Below are positions 33,033 through 43,100 of a stretch of 64,000 nucleotides of DNA, piece after piece. Where the stretch lies: assembly GCF_000621545.1 (NCBI RefSeq), contig NZ_JHYA01000006.1:62001-126000 (forward strand), written 5' to 3'. How positions within the stretch are numbered: position 1 is the stretch's first letter; every line of letters begins with the position of its first letter. Both the position numbers and the translations under genes were made by a program. The DNA comes from Anaerovibrio lipolyticus LB2005. Lineage in GTDB: Bacteria > Bacillota > Negativicutes > Selenomonadales > Selenomonadaceae. Below the pieces are notes generated by a model. It searched no databases. It was not told where the DNA came from and saw nothing but the letters and a program-made list of their open reading frames with translations.

Positions 33033-35663
33033 TTATTTTTTTAGAATTGCTTCAACCTTGTTTTTTAGATACTCCGCAATTTTTCTGGAACCATCTTGGG
33101 TAGGATGAACACCGTCACCTACATAATCAAAATCATCAAGAAGGGGAGTGTTCTTGTTGAGCGGAATATAGTACAGGGCTTTATCACCATTATTTTTTAG
33201 CTTTGTTACGGCCATTTCAGTCCACCTTGCAGCATCAGGGCCAATAACTGTTGGTACAGGATCCAGACAGATAATAGCTGCTGTTGGATTGTTTTTACGA
33301 ACGACATTTACAAGGTGAATATACCCCTTAATAAATTCCTCTTCTGTTGGCTTTGGATCAAATAAAAAATCATTTGCACCAATAGAGATGAATACAGCAT
33401 CAGTTTTGTTACTGGAAAAATCCCAGTTTAAATGGGTGGTATTCCAGTTAAATGAATAATAGGTCCAAGGGTAGCGATCAGCAGTATGAACCTGGTTGTA
33501 TGGCCATTCCTCAGAGTAGTTATGCACGAGGCCTTCCCCGGATTTAGCCACAACGCTGTAATCTGCATCCAGCATTCTGGCAAGCTGTGGGCCGTAGGAC
33601 ATATCGTTGTTCTCTGTATCGTGGTAGTTCAACACATCATGGGGACCGTCATTAAAGGCTCCTGCTGTAATGGAATCACCTACAAATTCCAGCTTTAGTC
33701 GTTTTGGCTCATCCGCAGACAAAAACTCGGCTCCTTCATCAAGGACAAAGCCTTTGAAGATGCTTAGTCCTGCTTCACCTTCTGTGGAGCGGACCAGCTT
33801 GATTTCATGCTCACCCTTTGGCAAATTATCCGCTAGGGTAGTTAATTCTTTCCTAAATTTTATTCGGTTATATGGCTTACCATCTATCTCATATCGCCAC
33901 CAACAAATTTTGTCATCCATTTTTGCGGCAATACTTGTACCGGTAAAGCGGGCTTTAATGTAGGTAGCCCCGTAGCCACAGGTGGCCTGATCATTTTCAA
34001 TATTCCAGCGACCATTAAAGATTAATTTTTTTTTAGGAATGTTCTCATTTATGGTAATACCCCCTATAAAGGTAATATGCCACGGAAAGGTAACCTTTAT
34101 ATCAGTGGCATTTGGATATTCGCTGAGGTGCCAAGCGGCAAATTCACTCAGTTCCTTTGTTACCAGATTTTCAGCATATTTTTCGTATTCTGCCAGATTA
34201 AAGTAATATTTATGATTAGGAAGACTTCGCATCAGCTTTTCTCTTGCATAGGCCTGATAGCCCCAATCATCAAGATAACGCTTGACCAGCATTCTGTTGC
34301 AGTCCTCCTGACTGTTTTTTAGATTTACCAATCCCTGTCCCAAAGCAAAGCCAGTGCTGTTGGTTGGTGTATTCCAGCCGGAATAGGAGCGGAACCTGAA
34401 CAGCAGCTTATTATCGGAAAGCTGGTTCATAAGGGCTTTGTCACTTCCGTTGGCAAAGCATACATCTGCCAGTGCAACATTATGTTTTTTAGCGAGATTA
34501 TCCTTTACCATATCAAGGAAATATTGGGTACCGCTTCGTGGCTTGCCATCATTGTACATAGGGTCAGGATCATTTGGATCGGGATAACCATCAGTGGTGC
34601 GACCCTTGGGATCAGTGTTTACCAGCAGGAATAAATCAGCATTTGATTTGTTAGTTTCCTTTGCTCCTGCCATTGTCAGCTCATCACGAATGGATTTAAA
34701 GAGCTTCTCATCTGAGAACTTTGGTATGGTATCCTTGCCTACTCCTGTATTGTATTGGACATTAACAGTATATTGCTTATGGTCAATAGTATTGGCAGCT
34801 CTGGCAAGCAGCAGCATGGCAAATTCATCAATACCGGTGGCTACCATGAATTTGTCCCTTGAAAGACCCTGATTTTTTGCAAAATTATTTAGCTCCCGGG
34901 CCTCCTGGTGGGTGGCACAGAACGGAGCATTATCATCTTTGCCAATTACCAGAAAATTTAAGATTCCATTTTGGGCTAAATTCATAAGGCTTTTGGTAAC
35001 ATTAATATTTTTTGTTCGCCTTCCAAAGTAGTCCTTGTAAACTCCACTTGGAATGGAATTCATTAGTTCTTCGCGTTCTTTCTTTTCCAATTCAGTCAGT
35101 TTTCTGGTTTCCTTTTGGTCATTAAGGGCAGAGACCTTAAAAATCTTATCACCATATTTCTGATAATATTCGGGCTCTTCAGCCCCGGCTGCAGCACCAT
35201 TTTTGGGGGTACGCATAAGGGAGCCAAAAGCAAATATCTTTAGTTTTTTGTTTGATTTTTTTAACTGCTTGAATTTGTTTGTACGATAAAGAAGCTCCTC
35301 CTCGCTATTGTTATGGTTGCGGGAGGCTACCAGTCCACCATAAATAAGGGAGTCCGTGGAAATTACAGCCACATCAGCCTTGGAAATGTTTTTATTAACC
35401 CAGCCCCAAAGCTCATGTGTATCAGCTGTATTTCTAAGGCCTCCAAGCATATCCTTTGGTGGCATGATAACATTGTAGCCAGCCAGCTCCAAAGCCTCGG
35501 TGGATTGCTCACAGGAGGTAGGGCGATTATCGTGAGGCACAAAAAGGATGGTGCCCTGAACGGTGTTTTGAACCTTTGCTTCGGCTTGGGACATATCCAC
35601 CGGTGAGGACAGTCCAAACATAATGGATAGCATGGAAAGTATAAGGGATAATTTCTTTTTCAT
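33033..35663 (-). CDS. Exported DUF4127 protein fused to a CE2-like SGNH esterase
   Basis: This 876-residue secreted protein has a signal peptide (about 1-29). Residues about 35-530 match the pattern of DUF4127 (VPHDNRPTSCEQ, AVISTDSLIYGGLVASR, GKDDNAPFCATHQEA). About 545-650 is a beta-sandwich like the N-terminal domain of carbohydrate esterase family 2. About 655-876 is an SGNH hydrolase: FVGDSITAG (Ser about 664), ISIGANDFL, and DGVHPTQDG (Asp/His about 851). The esterase half likely removes acetyl groups from glycans; DUF4127 is uncharacterised to my knowledge. The fusion suggests joint action on a modified polysaccharide. GGAGTGAC precedes the start. A weak hairpin (AGGCAGTG/CACTGCCT, about 32975-33022) lies downstream. 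Confidence 0.78.
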   Translation of the reverse strand: MKKKLSLILSMLSIMFGLSSPVDMSQAEAKVQNTVQGTILFVPHDNRPTSCEQSTEALELAGYNVIMPPKDMLGGLRNTADTHELWGWVNKNISKADVAVISTDSLIYGGLVASRNHNNSEEELLYRTNKFKQLKKSNKKLKIFAFGSLMRTPKNGAAAGAEEPEYYQKYGDKIFKVSALNDQKETRKLTELEKKEREELMNSIPSGVYKDYFGRRTKNINVTKSLMNLAQNGILNFLVIGKDDNAPFCATHQEARELNNFAKNQGLSRDKFMVATGIDEFAMLLLARAANTIDHKQYTVNVQYNTGVGKDTIPKFSDEKLFKSIRDELTMAGAKETNKSNADLFLLVNTDPKGRTTDGYPDPNDPDPMYNDGKPRSGTQYFLDMVKDNLAKKHNVALADVCFANGSDKALMNQLSDNKLLFRFRSYSGWNTPTNSTGFALGQGLVNLKNSQEDCNRMLVKRYLDDWGYQAYAREKLMRSLPNHKYYFNLAEYEKYAENLVTKELSEFAAWHLSEYPNATDIKVTFPWHITFIGGITINENIPKKKLIFNGRWNIENDQATCGYGATYIKARFTGTSIAAKMDDKICWWRYEIDGKPYNRIKFRKELTTLADNLPKGEHEIKLVRSTEGEAGLSIFKGFVLDEGAEFLSADEPKRLKLEFVGDSITAGAFNDGPHDVLNYHDTENNDMSYGPQLARMLDADYSVVAKSGEGLVHNYSEEWPYNQVHTADRYPWTYYSFNWNTTHLNWDFSSNKTDAVFISIGANDFLFDPKPTEEEFIKGYIHLVNVVRKNNPTAAIICLDPVPTVIGPDAARWTEMAVTKLKNNGDKALYYIPLNKNTPLLDDFDYVGDGVHPTQDGSRKIAEYLKNKVEAILKK

Positions 35664-35774
35664 ATTGTCACTCCAATATAAACTAATCTGTAATCTTTTT
35701 AATGTATTTTAACACTCTAGAAACAATTATACATACCTATTAATTTGATTTGCAAGGTTCTCGGTTCTTTATGG

Positions 35775-35780
35775 TATAAT
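35775..35780 (+). promoter_or_regulatory. -10 element of the DJ-1 gene
   Basis: TATAAT at 35775-35780 preceded by TGG forms an extended -10; a weak TTGCAA lies 19 bases upstream. Confidence 0.55.
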
Positions 35781-35823
35781 TAAAGTAACGTAGTTTTATT
35801 TTAACGTAAGGAGCGATACAAAT

Positions 35824-36372
35824 ATGAAAGCATTAGTTTTATTTGCCAATGGTTTTGAAGAAGTAGAGGCCATTACTCAGGTTGATTTTCTCCGTCGTGG
35901 CGGCATTAATGTAACTGCTGCATCAATTCATAATGACAAGAGAGTTGTGGGAGCACATAACATACCTGTTGAAGCAGATGCACTTCTTGCTGATATAAAC
36001 GCTGATGAGTACAGCATTGTTGTATTGCCTGGTGGCATGAATGGTATGCTGAATCTCGGAGGCAGCAAGGAAGTAGTGGCTATTTTGAAAAAGTTTAATG
36101 AGGCTGGCAAGTGGGTAGCTGCAATCTGTGCATCTCCATCTATTCTGGGTGACAACGGACTGGTAGAAGGAAAACGTTGCACCTGCTATCCTGGCTTTGA
36201 GGACCACATGAAGGGCGGTAAGACCTGCACCAATGAGGTGGTTGTGGACGGTAATATTATCACCAGCCGCGGTCCTGGTACATCCATTGCCTTTGCTCTT
36301 AAGATGATTGAATTGCTTAAGGATAAGGAAACAGCTATTGAGGTGGGCAAGGACTGCTTATATCTCGAATAA
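35824..36372 (+). CDS. DJ-1/PfpI family protein
   Basis: This 182-residue cytoplasmic protein is of the YajL/ThiJ branch. The conserved Glu is in GFEEVEA and the reactive Cys102 is in AAICASPSIL, followed by a GFEDHM segment and SRGPGTSIAFAL. DJ-1 proteins act as glyoxalases, protein or nucleotide deglycases, or redox chaperones. AAGGAG precedes the start. An extended -10 promoter lies upstream, and apt follows 80 bp later, with its own TATAAT at 36399. Confidence 0.92.
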   Translation: MKALVLFANGFEEVEAITQVDFLRRGGINVTAASIHNDKRVVGAHNIPVEADALLADINADEYSIVVLPGGMNGMLNLGGSKEVVAILKKFNEAGKWVAAICASPSILGDNGLVEGKRCTCYPGFEDHMKGGKTCTNEVVVDGNIITSRGPGTSIAFALKMIELLKDKETAIEVGKDCLYLE

Positions 36373-36452
36373 CTGTAGAAAAATTTGAACAACTGCGTTA
36401 TAATTAAATGGTTTGTGAATTTAATTATTAAACTATAAGGAGTATTTTTCTG

Positions 36453-37004
36453 ATGAGCTTAACAGCAAATGACATAAACTATGTGAAGGACCATATTCGT
36501 CTGGTGGATAATTTCCCAAAGGAGGGCATCAAGTTTGTAGATATTACTACTACTCTTAAGGATGCAAAGGCTTTTGGTCTGACCCTGGATTATATGAAGG
36601 ACATTCTCAAGGATGAGAAAATCGATATGATTGTGGGTCTTGAATCCCGTGGCTTCATCTATGGTGCGGCACTTTCTGCAGCTACAAATATCGGTTTTGT
36701 GCCAATTCGCAAGCCAGGCAAGCTGCCTGCTGAGGTGGTAAGTGTTGACTATGATCTGGAATATGGCAGTGATACCATTGAAATGCATAAGGATGCCATT
36801 AAGCCTGGTCAGAAGGTACTTATTGTGGACGATTTGCTTGCCACTGGCGGTACCGCCACAGCTGCGGCACAGTTGATTAAAAAGGTTGGCGGCGAGGTTG
36901 GTGCTGCTGTATTCTTCGTGGAGCTGACTACCCTTGGCGGTCGTCAGAAGCTGGAAAATAATGGCATTAAGGTTATGTCCATGCTTCAGTATGATTTAGA
37001 TTAA
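36453..37004 (+). CDS. apt: Adenine phosphoribosyltransferase
   Basis: This 183-residue purine-salvage enzyme joins adenine and PRPP to make AMP. The PRPP-binding motif VLIVDDLLATGGTATA, ESRGFIYGAAL and PIRKPGKLP are diagnostic. Length is standard. AAGGAGTA precedes ATG. A TATAAT lies at 36399-36404. The lipoprotein gene starts 15 bp downstream, so they are likely co-transcribed. Confidence 0.96.
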   Translation: MSLTANDINYVKDHIRLVDNFPKEGIKFVDITTTLKDAKAFGLTLDYMKDILKDEKIDMIVGLESRGFIYGAALSAATNIGFVPIRKPGKLPAEVVSVDYDLEYGSDTIEMHKDAIKPGQKVLIVDDLLATGGTATAAAQLIKKVGGEVGAAVFFVELTTLGGRQKLENNGIKVMSMLQYDLD

Positions 37005-37019
37005 GGGGGCATCAGCTTT

Positions 37020-37598
37020 ATGTCTGTTATGAATTTTAAGAAGCTGATGACTTTTGTGGTCGCATTGTCTGTTATGGCACTCAGTATTCTGGTGGCTGGA
37101 TGTGGTTCCAAAAATATAGAGCTTCATGATGTCAGTGTTAATGGCCATGCAAGTACCCTTACCATGAGCCTGCCCTTTGACTTTAGAAATCCGATGGCAC
37201 CGAAAACCTTTCCTAATGGTACTACTATTTGTACCAGTGCAGACCATAATAGTGATTTTGAGATAACTGTTATGAGTGTTCATTATGATCGGGCTAAATA
37301 CAAGGAATTTACAGCTTCAGAATTTAAGCCTGACCTTAATAAATTCTCCGAGGACCTTTTAAAGACCTATAAGAGCAAGCGTAAGTCAACTGGCGGTCAG
37401 CTTGAGAACACCACTGTTGCCGGGGAGCCAGCCAAGGTAGCTGTTTTGGATGGCACCAGCAATGACATTAAGATTAAGACCAGATTCATTTCCTTCTTTA
37501 AGGGAGATGAGCACTGGTGCATTACCATATCCTACAAGGCCGACGACGAGGATTATGAGAAGGCTGCGGATAAAATGGTAGAAAGCATTCATTTTTAA
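37020..37598 (+). CDS. Putative lipoprotein of unknown function
   Basis: This 192-residue protein has a lipoprotein signal: a hydrophobic stretch (about 9-25) ending in the lipobox LVAGC, so Cys about 28 is lipidated. The mature domain of about 165 residues is beta-rich with no motif I recognise; it contains two Cys in CTSADHNSDFE and HWCITI. GGGGGC lies about 10 bases before ATG 37020. It follows apt closely and ends at a terminator. Confidence 0.82.
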   Translation: MSVMNFKKLMTFVVALSVMALSILVAGCGSKNIELHDVSVNGHASTLTMSLPFDFRNPMAPKTFPNGTTICTSADHNSDFEITVMSVHYDRAKYKEFTASEFKPDLNKFSEDLLKTYKSKRKSTGGQLENTTVAGEPAKVAVLDGTSNDIKIKTRFISFFKGDEHWCITISYKADDEDYEKAADKMVESIHF

Positions 37599-37622
37599 AG
37601 AATAAGAACACTTAATAAATTG

Positions 37623-37653
37623 AAACGGGACTAGCAACAGGGTCCCGTTTTTT
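37623..37653 (+). terminator. Terminator after the lipoprotein gene
   Basis: AAACGGGAC pairs with GTCCCGTTT around TAGCAACAGG, followed by a T run. Confidence 0.87.
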
Positions 37654-37704
37654 CATCTATATCCATTTTTAATACAGTACTAAAATACAGGACGGACTGA
37701 TATT

Positions 37705-40158
37705 GTGATACTTGCTGATGTTTATATTAACATTCCTATAAAAAGCATATATCAGGCATATAGCTACATTGTGCCGGATCATCTTGGCTTTCTTAAAGAG
37801 GGCTGGAGGGTTATTGTGCCATTTGGTGGCAGATCCATTGAGGGCTTTATTGTGTCCGTAAAAAATGTGGATGAAAGCAGCATTAAAGGTGATTTTAAAC
37901 TAAAGGAAATAAAGGGGACCCTGGATGAGGAGGCCTGGTTTCCCCACCAGATAATCGAGGCTGCCCGCTGGATGGCTGATTTTTACCTTTGCTCGGTGGG
38001 AGAAATGATGCGCCTTTTTATTCCTGGGAAAAGTGGTGTCCATATACAAGTAGCGTATGAAGCAGCACCAAATGAAGAAAACAATGTACTTTTGCAGGTT
38101 CAGGCCTATCGTGCAGTTTATGATGCAGTAAAAATATCTGGAGTAGCCAAGAAAAAGGACATAAAGGACCAGCTGGTGGCTGATGGTAACGAAGAAATAG
38201 CAGAGGAGCTGGATAATATTCTGGAAAAGCTGCTGCAATACAAGGCCATCAAACGAGTTTATAACGCTGATAATAAGGCCAAAGCTGCATTTGAAACTGT
38301 TTATGTGACAGCAAGGCTACTGACAGATGAGTTACTTTCAGATTTTTCACGAAAGCCGGCTCAGAAAAAGGCTTTGCAGTTAATTATGAATCAGCAAGGG
38401 ATTGGGGAAGCCATCTTTTCTGGTGAAGCTTTTAAGACGCAGGGGGTATCTGCTGCTACGTTAAAGGCTTTGGTGGAAGCGGATGTTCTTCGAAAGGAAA
38501 AGCGTCGTGTTTACCGCAACAGCTACGATGCTCCTGGTTTAAAGCATAAAGAAATCGAACTTACTATTGAGCAAAATAAAGCTGTTGATGCCATGGAAGA
38601 AGCCATAAACGACAAGACATATAAAGAATTTCTTTTATATGGGGTTACTGGCAGTGGCAAAACTCAGGTCTATATTGAGGCTGCCAAAAAGGTACGGGAT
38701 TTGGGCCGTAGAGTTGTGGTTTTAGTACCGGAGATTGCTCTTACTGGGCAGGTAGTACAGGCCTTTAAGAGCTATTTTGAGGAAGATATAATCGTTATTC
38801 ATAGTCGTCTTTCTATTAGCGAGCGAAATGATGCCATTTTACGGGTGCGTCGTGGTGAGGCGGGTATTATTATTGGTGCCCGTTCCGCCCTATTTACTCC
38901 AGCTGATGATATCGGACTGATTATTATGGATGAGGAGCAGGATAATTCCTATAAGCAGGATGAATCTCCACGCTATCATGCCAGAGTAGTGGCAGAAAAG
39001 CTGGCTGAGATTTACGGGGCACCGCTGCTTTTGGGAAGTGCCACTCCTTCATTGGAAACATATCATAGGGCCCAGATTGGCAAGTGTACCATGCTTCAAC
39101 TGCCTAATCGTATTGGCAATAAACCACTTCCACAGGTGGCCTGCGTAGATATGCGACAGGAGCTAAAAAAGGGAAGGCGAAATATTATAAGTCACCCTTT
39201 GCGACTTCTTATTGAAGACACCATCTCCAAGGGAGAGCAGATGATCATTATGTTGAACCGTCGTGGCTTTGCTACCTTTGTGATGTGTCGTTCCTGCGGA
39301 GAGGTTATTAAGTGTCCTCAATGTACCATGCCTCTTGTATATCACAAGGATAAGCGGCTTATGTGCCATCATTGTGACATTACAGTTCCTGTGCCAGATG
39401 TATGTCCAAAATGCGAGAGCCGTTATATTAAGTATTTTGGTTCTGGTACAGAAAAGCTGGAGCAGGAGCTGAGGACATTGGTTCCCCAGGCCAGAGTTAT
39501 TCGTATGGATAGGGATACCACTACTGGCAAGTTTGGTCATACTAATATTATTGAGCGGTTCCGCAATAAGGAATTTGACATACTTCTTGGAACCCAGATG
39601 GTGGCCAAGGGCCATGATATTCCAAATGTTACAGCAGTGGGTATTATCAGTGCGGATTCGGCGCTTAATATGCCGGATTTTCGTGCGGCAGAAAGGGTGT
39701 TTATGCTGATTACCCAGACCGCTGGCCGGGCAGGCCGTGGAGATATTCCCGGCAAGGTTATAGTTCAGAGCTATTCACCGGAGCATAATGCAGTACAAAG
39801 TGGTATAAAGCAGGATTATCAATCCTTTTATGAGGAAGAAATGAAGCTGAGGGAAAGTCTCTTCTATCCGCCATTTTGTCGTATTGTTAAGCTGATAGTA
39901 CATAACGAAAAGCCGGAAGAGGCCCGTCAGCAGGCTCAGAATATAAAGGATAATTTCTTAAATAAATTCGGTTATACCAAGCATCATCAGATTATCGGTC
40001 CGGCTCCTGCAATGATTCCTGTTTTTAAGGGAGTTCACAGATTTTCCATGCTGATAAAAACCGATGATTTAAAGGCGGTAAATCAATTCCTCCGTGACCA
40101 GGGAGTACACCGTGATATGAATGTAATGATAGATATTGACCCTATCACCACGTCCTGA
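37705..40158 (+). CDS. priA: Primosomal replication-restart helicase
   Basis: This 817-residue protein reloads the replicative helicase at stalled forks. After the N-terminal 3'-DNA-binding domain (about 1-105) come Walker A YGVTGSGKTQVY, DEEQ in IMDEEQDNSYKQ, GSATPSLE and the zinc-binding segment with eight Cys (CRSCG, CPQC, CHHC, CPKC). These are followed by LLGTQMVAKGHD and QTAGRAGRGD. GTG 37705 follows AGGACGGA. In many Firmicutes priA follows coaBC; here it lies 6.7 kb away, next to the dynamin gene 11 bp downstream. Confidence 0.96.
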   Translation: MILADVYINIPIKSIYQAYSYIVPDHLGFLKEGWRVIVPFGGRSIEGFIVSVKNVDESSIKGDFKLKEIKGTLDEEAWFPHQIIEAARWMADFYLCSVGEMMRLFIPGKSGVHIQVAYEAAPNEENNVLLQVQAYRAVYDAVKISGVAKKKDIKDQLVADGNEEIAEELDNILEKLLQYKAIKRVYNADNKAKAAFETVYVTARLLTDELLSDFSRKPAQKKALQLIMNQQGIGEAIFSGEAFKTQGVSAATLKALVEADVLRKEKRRVYRNSYDAPGLKHKEIELTIEQNKAVDAMEEAINDKTYKEFLLYGVTGSGKTQVYIEAAKKVRDLGRRVVVLVPEIALTGQVVQAFKSYFEEDIIVIHSRLSISERNDAILRVRRGEAGIIIGARSALFTPADDIGLIIMDEEQDNSYKQDESPRYHARVVAEKLAEIYGAPLLLGSATPSLETYHRAQIGKCTMLQLPNRIGNKPLPQVACVDMRQELKKGRRNIISHPLRLLIEDTISKGEQMIIMLNRRGFATFVMCRSCGEVIKCPQCTMPLVYHKDKRLMCHHCDITVPVPDVCPKCESRYIKYFGSGTEKLEQELRTLVPQARVIRMDRDTTTGKFGHTNIIERFRNKEFDILLGTQMVAKGHDIPNVTAVGIISADSALNMPDFRAAERVFMLITQTAGRAGRGDIPGKVIVQSYSPEHNAVQSGIKQDYQSFYEEEMKLRESLFYPPFCRIVKLIVHNEKPEEARQQAQNIKDNFLNKFGYTKHHQIIGPAPAMIPVFKGVHRFSMLIKTDDLKAVNQFLRDQGVHRDMNVMIDIDPITTS

Positions 40159-40169
40159 TTGGAGCAATT

Positions 40170-43100
40170 ATGAATAAAGAATTATTGGAAAATAAGCTAA
40201 CAGCAGCTTATGAATATTTTAAAAAAATAAATCATACCCGCAATATGAACCATGTACGCCATCTGGCCCAAAAGCTAACTGACAAGAAATATGGTATTGC
40301 TTTTGCGGGGCATTTTTCTGCTGGTAAATCCAGACTCATAAATTCATTTTTAGGAGATAATATACTTCCATCCAGCCCTATACCCACCTCAGCCAATTTG
40401 GTAAAGGTGTATAAGGGTGAGGACTATGCCCGGGTGTTTTTCAGCAAGGGAAAGCCCCGTAAATATCTGGCCCCCTACGACTACGAGCTTGTTAAGAGCT
40501 ATTGTCGTGATGGCGATGCTGTTTCCTGTATAGAGCTTAGCTATTCCAACCTCCATATTCCGGAATGTGTGGAGATCATGGATACTCCAGGCATTGATTC
40601 TGCTGATGACGCTCATCGTATGGTTACAGAGGATGCTATTCATTTGGCGGATATAATTTTCTATGTCATGGACTACAATCACGTTCAGTCAGAGCTGAAT
40701 TTCTCCTTTACCCGTGATCTGACCAAGGCCGGCAAGGAGGTATATCTGGTTATTAATCAGATAGATAAGCACCGTGAAAAGGAATTGTCCTTTGATACCT
40801 TCAAAAATTCTGTGTATAAGGCCTTTGAAGGCTGGGGGGTAAAGGCCAAGGGCGTTTATTTTATTTCTGCCAAATATCCTGATGCTGCCCACAACCAATA
40901 TGAGGAGCTGATGGCACTTTTGGATGACAAGATTGCTCACCGCAATGACAATCTCGAAGCTTCTATTTATGCTTCTTTAAATAGAATTATTACGGAATAT
41001 ATTAAGGCTACTGAAAGGGATTTTGATTTACAGAAAAAGGAAGCTGGGGCAATCCTTGAGGGAATGGCGGCTGAAAAGCACCAGCTTATGCGTAATGAAT
41101 ATGACAGTCTTTCCCGTGAGCAGAGTATACTCAATGAGGATTGGGAGGAAACATATAAGGCGGGAATTGCCAAAATTTTGGATAATGCTTATCTTATGCC
41201 AACCTCTACCCGGGATTTGGCCAGGGATTATCTGGAGGCCTGTCAGCCTTCTTTTAAGGTGGGCTTCTTTGGTCGTGGCAAGAAAACCGAGGCAGAGATG
41301 GAGCGCAGAAAGCAGGTTTTCTTTGAGGATGCCTCTGAAAAGGCAAAGACCCAGATAGAGTGGCATTTAAAGACATTTTTGCTGGATTTTGTCCGTCAGC
41401 ATAATGTTAATAACAAGGAGCTGCAGGATAAAATCCAATCCATGGAAATTCTTCCACCAGAGGGGCTTCTTACTGAGGCCATGCGCTCTGGGGCAAAGCT
41501 CACTCAGGACGGCAGCTATGTAATGAACTATACCTTAAACTTTGCGGAGGGTATAAAAAATGTGGCCCGCAGCAAAGCAGGGGATATAAAAAATACATTT
41601 GCTGAGCTTTTAAATAATCATAGAGCTCAGCGTATTGAGATTATCAACTCCCGTATGGCAGAGCTGGGGGAATATCATAAGGCGTGGTGCGTACTGGATT
41701 CATTGGATGCTGAAATGTCCCGCCTTACAAAAGAACTGGGAGATATGCTTTCCCACGAAGACATGGTGGAAACCGAGGAAGATATTGTTGAAATTTCACG
41801 AGTAGAAATACCAGATGAGGAAATAGTAGCCCCGGAAGCAGCTTTAGATTCTAAAGATTCCTTAATAAATAAGGCTGATATGGATAAGGCAGACATAAGT
41901 GATAGGGCCATTGTAGACACAAAAATTCCTCACGACCTTAATAGTAAAGCCTCTAAGCACCTTGATATTTTCACTGCTTCCGGTACTGAAAAATTAAAGG
42001 AGATGTCTGTAAAGCTCCATAAAAGTGCTGAGCTTATTGGGAAAATACCGGGAGTAGGGCAGATGGCCCAGGAGCTTCAGGATAGGGCTGAACGCCTTAA
42101 TAATAAAGGCTTCTTAGTAACCCTATTTGGTGCCTTTAGTGCGGGCAAGTCTTCCTTTGCCAATTCTTTGCTTGGTGAAAGATTATTGCCTGTATCCCCA
42201 AATCCAACCACTGCAGCAATTAATATGATTTTACCAGTGGATGAAGGTCATCCTCATGGTACAGTAGATATTAAGCTGAAATCAGAGAAAATGCTGCTGG
42301 ATGACTTATTAAGGGCCTTTAAGCCATTTAATATGTCTCCGGCAAGCTTACATGATGCGATAGCCTTAGCCAAGGAGGCCATGAATAGGGGGGGCAACAC
42401 ACATCAGAAGGAAAAATCCTTCTTACGGGCCTTTATATCTGGCTTTGAGGCTGTGGAAGGGAAGCTGGGAGAGGTATTTGCCAGCGATTTAAAGGGCTTT
42501 GGGGAATATGCCGCCCAGGAGGATAAGTCCTGCTTTGTGGATTGGATTAAGGTGTATTACGATTGTCCGCTGACATCCAAGGGCATAACTCTTGTGGATA
42601 CCCCGGGTGCTGATTCCATTAACGCCCGTCACACCAACATATCCTTTAACTTTATCCGCCAATCTGATGTGGTGCTTTATGTAACCTACTACAACCATGC
42701 CTTTGGCAAGGCAGACAGGGAATTTATAATTCAGATGGGCCGCGTAAAGGATTCCTTCCAGCTGGATAAAATGTTCTTTATAGTTAATGCTATTGACCTG
42801 GCAGAGGATCAGGATGAGGCAGACCACGTGGTAAATTATGTCCGCAAGCAGCTGAAATCCTATGGTGTGTCAAAGCCTCAGCTCTTTGCTCTTTCTTCTC
42901 AGGAGGTACTGGAGGAAAGGGAAGCTGGCAACACCACGCCAACAGAATTTGAAAATGCCTTTTATAATTTTGTTGTCAATGACTTAAATGATATAGCTCT
43001 TTCTGCCGCCCGTCAGGAATTTGATAAAGCAGTGGAGCGTATCCGTGATCTTATAAATATTAGCAAAAGTGACAGTTCTCAAAGGTCGAAGCGGTTGGCT

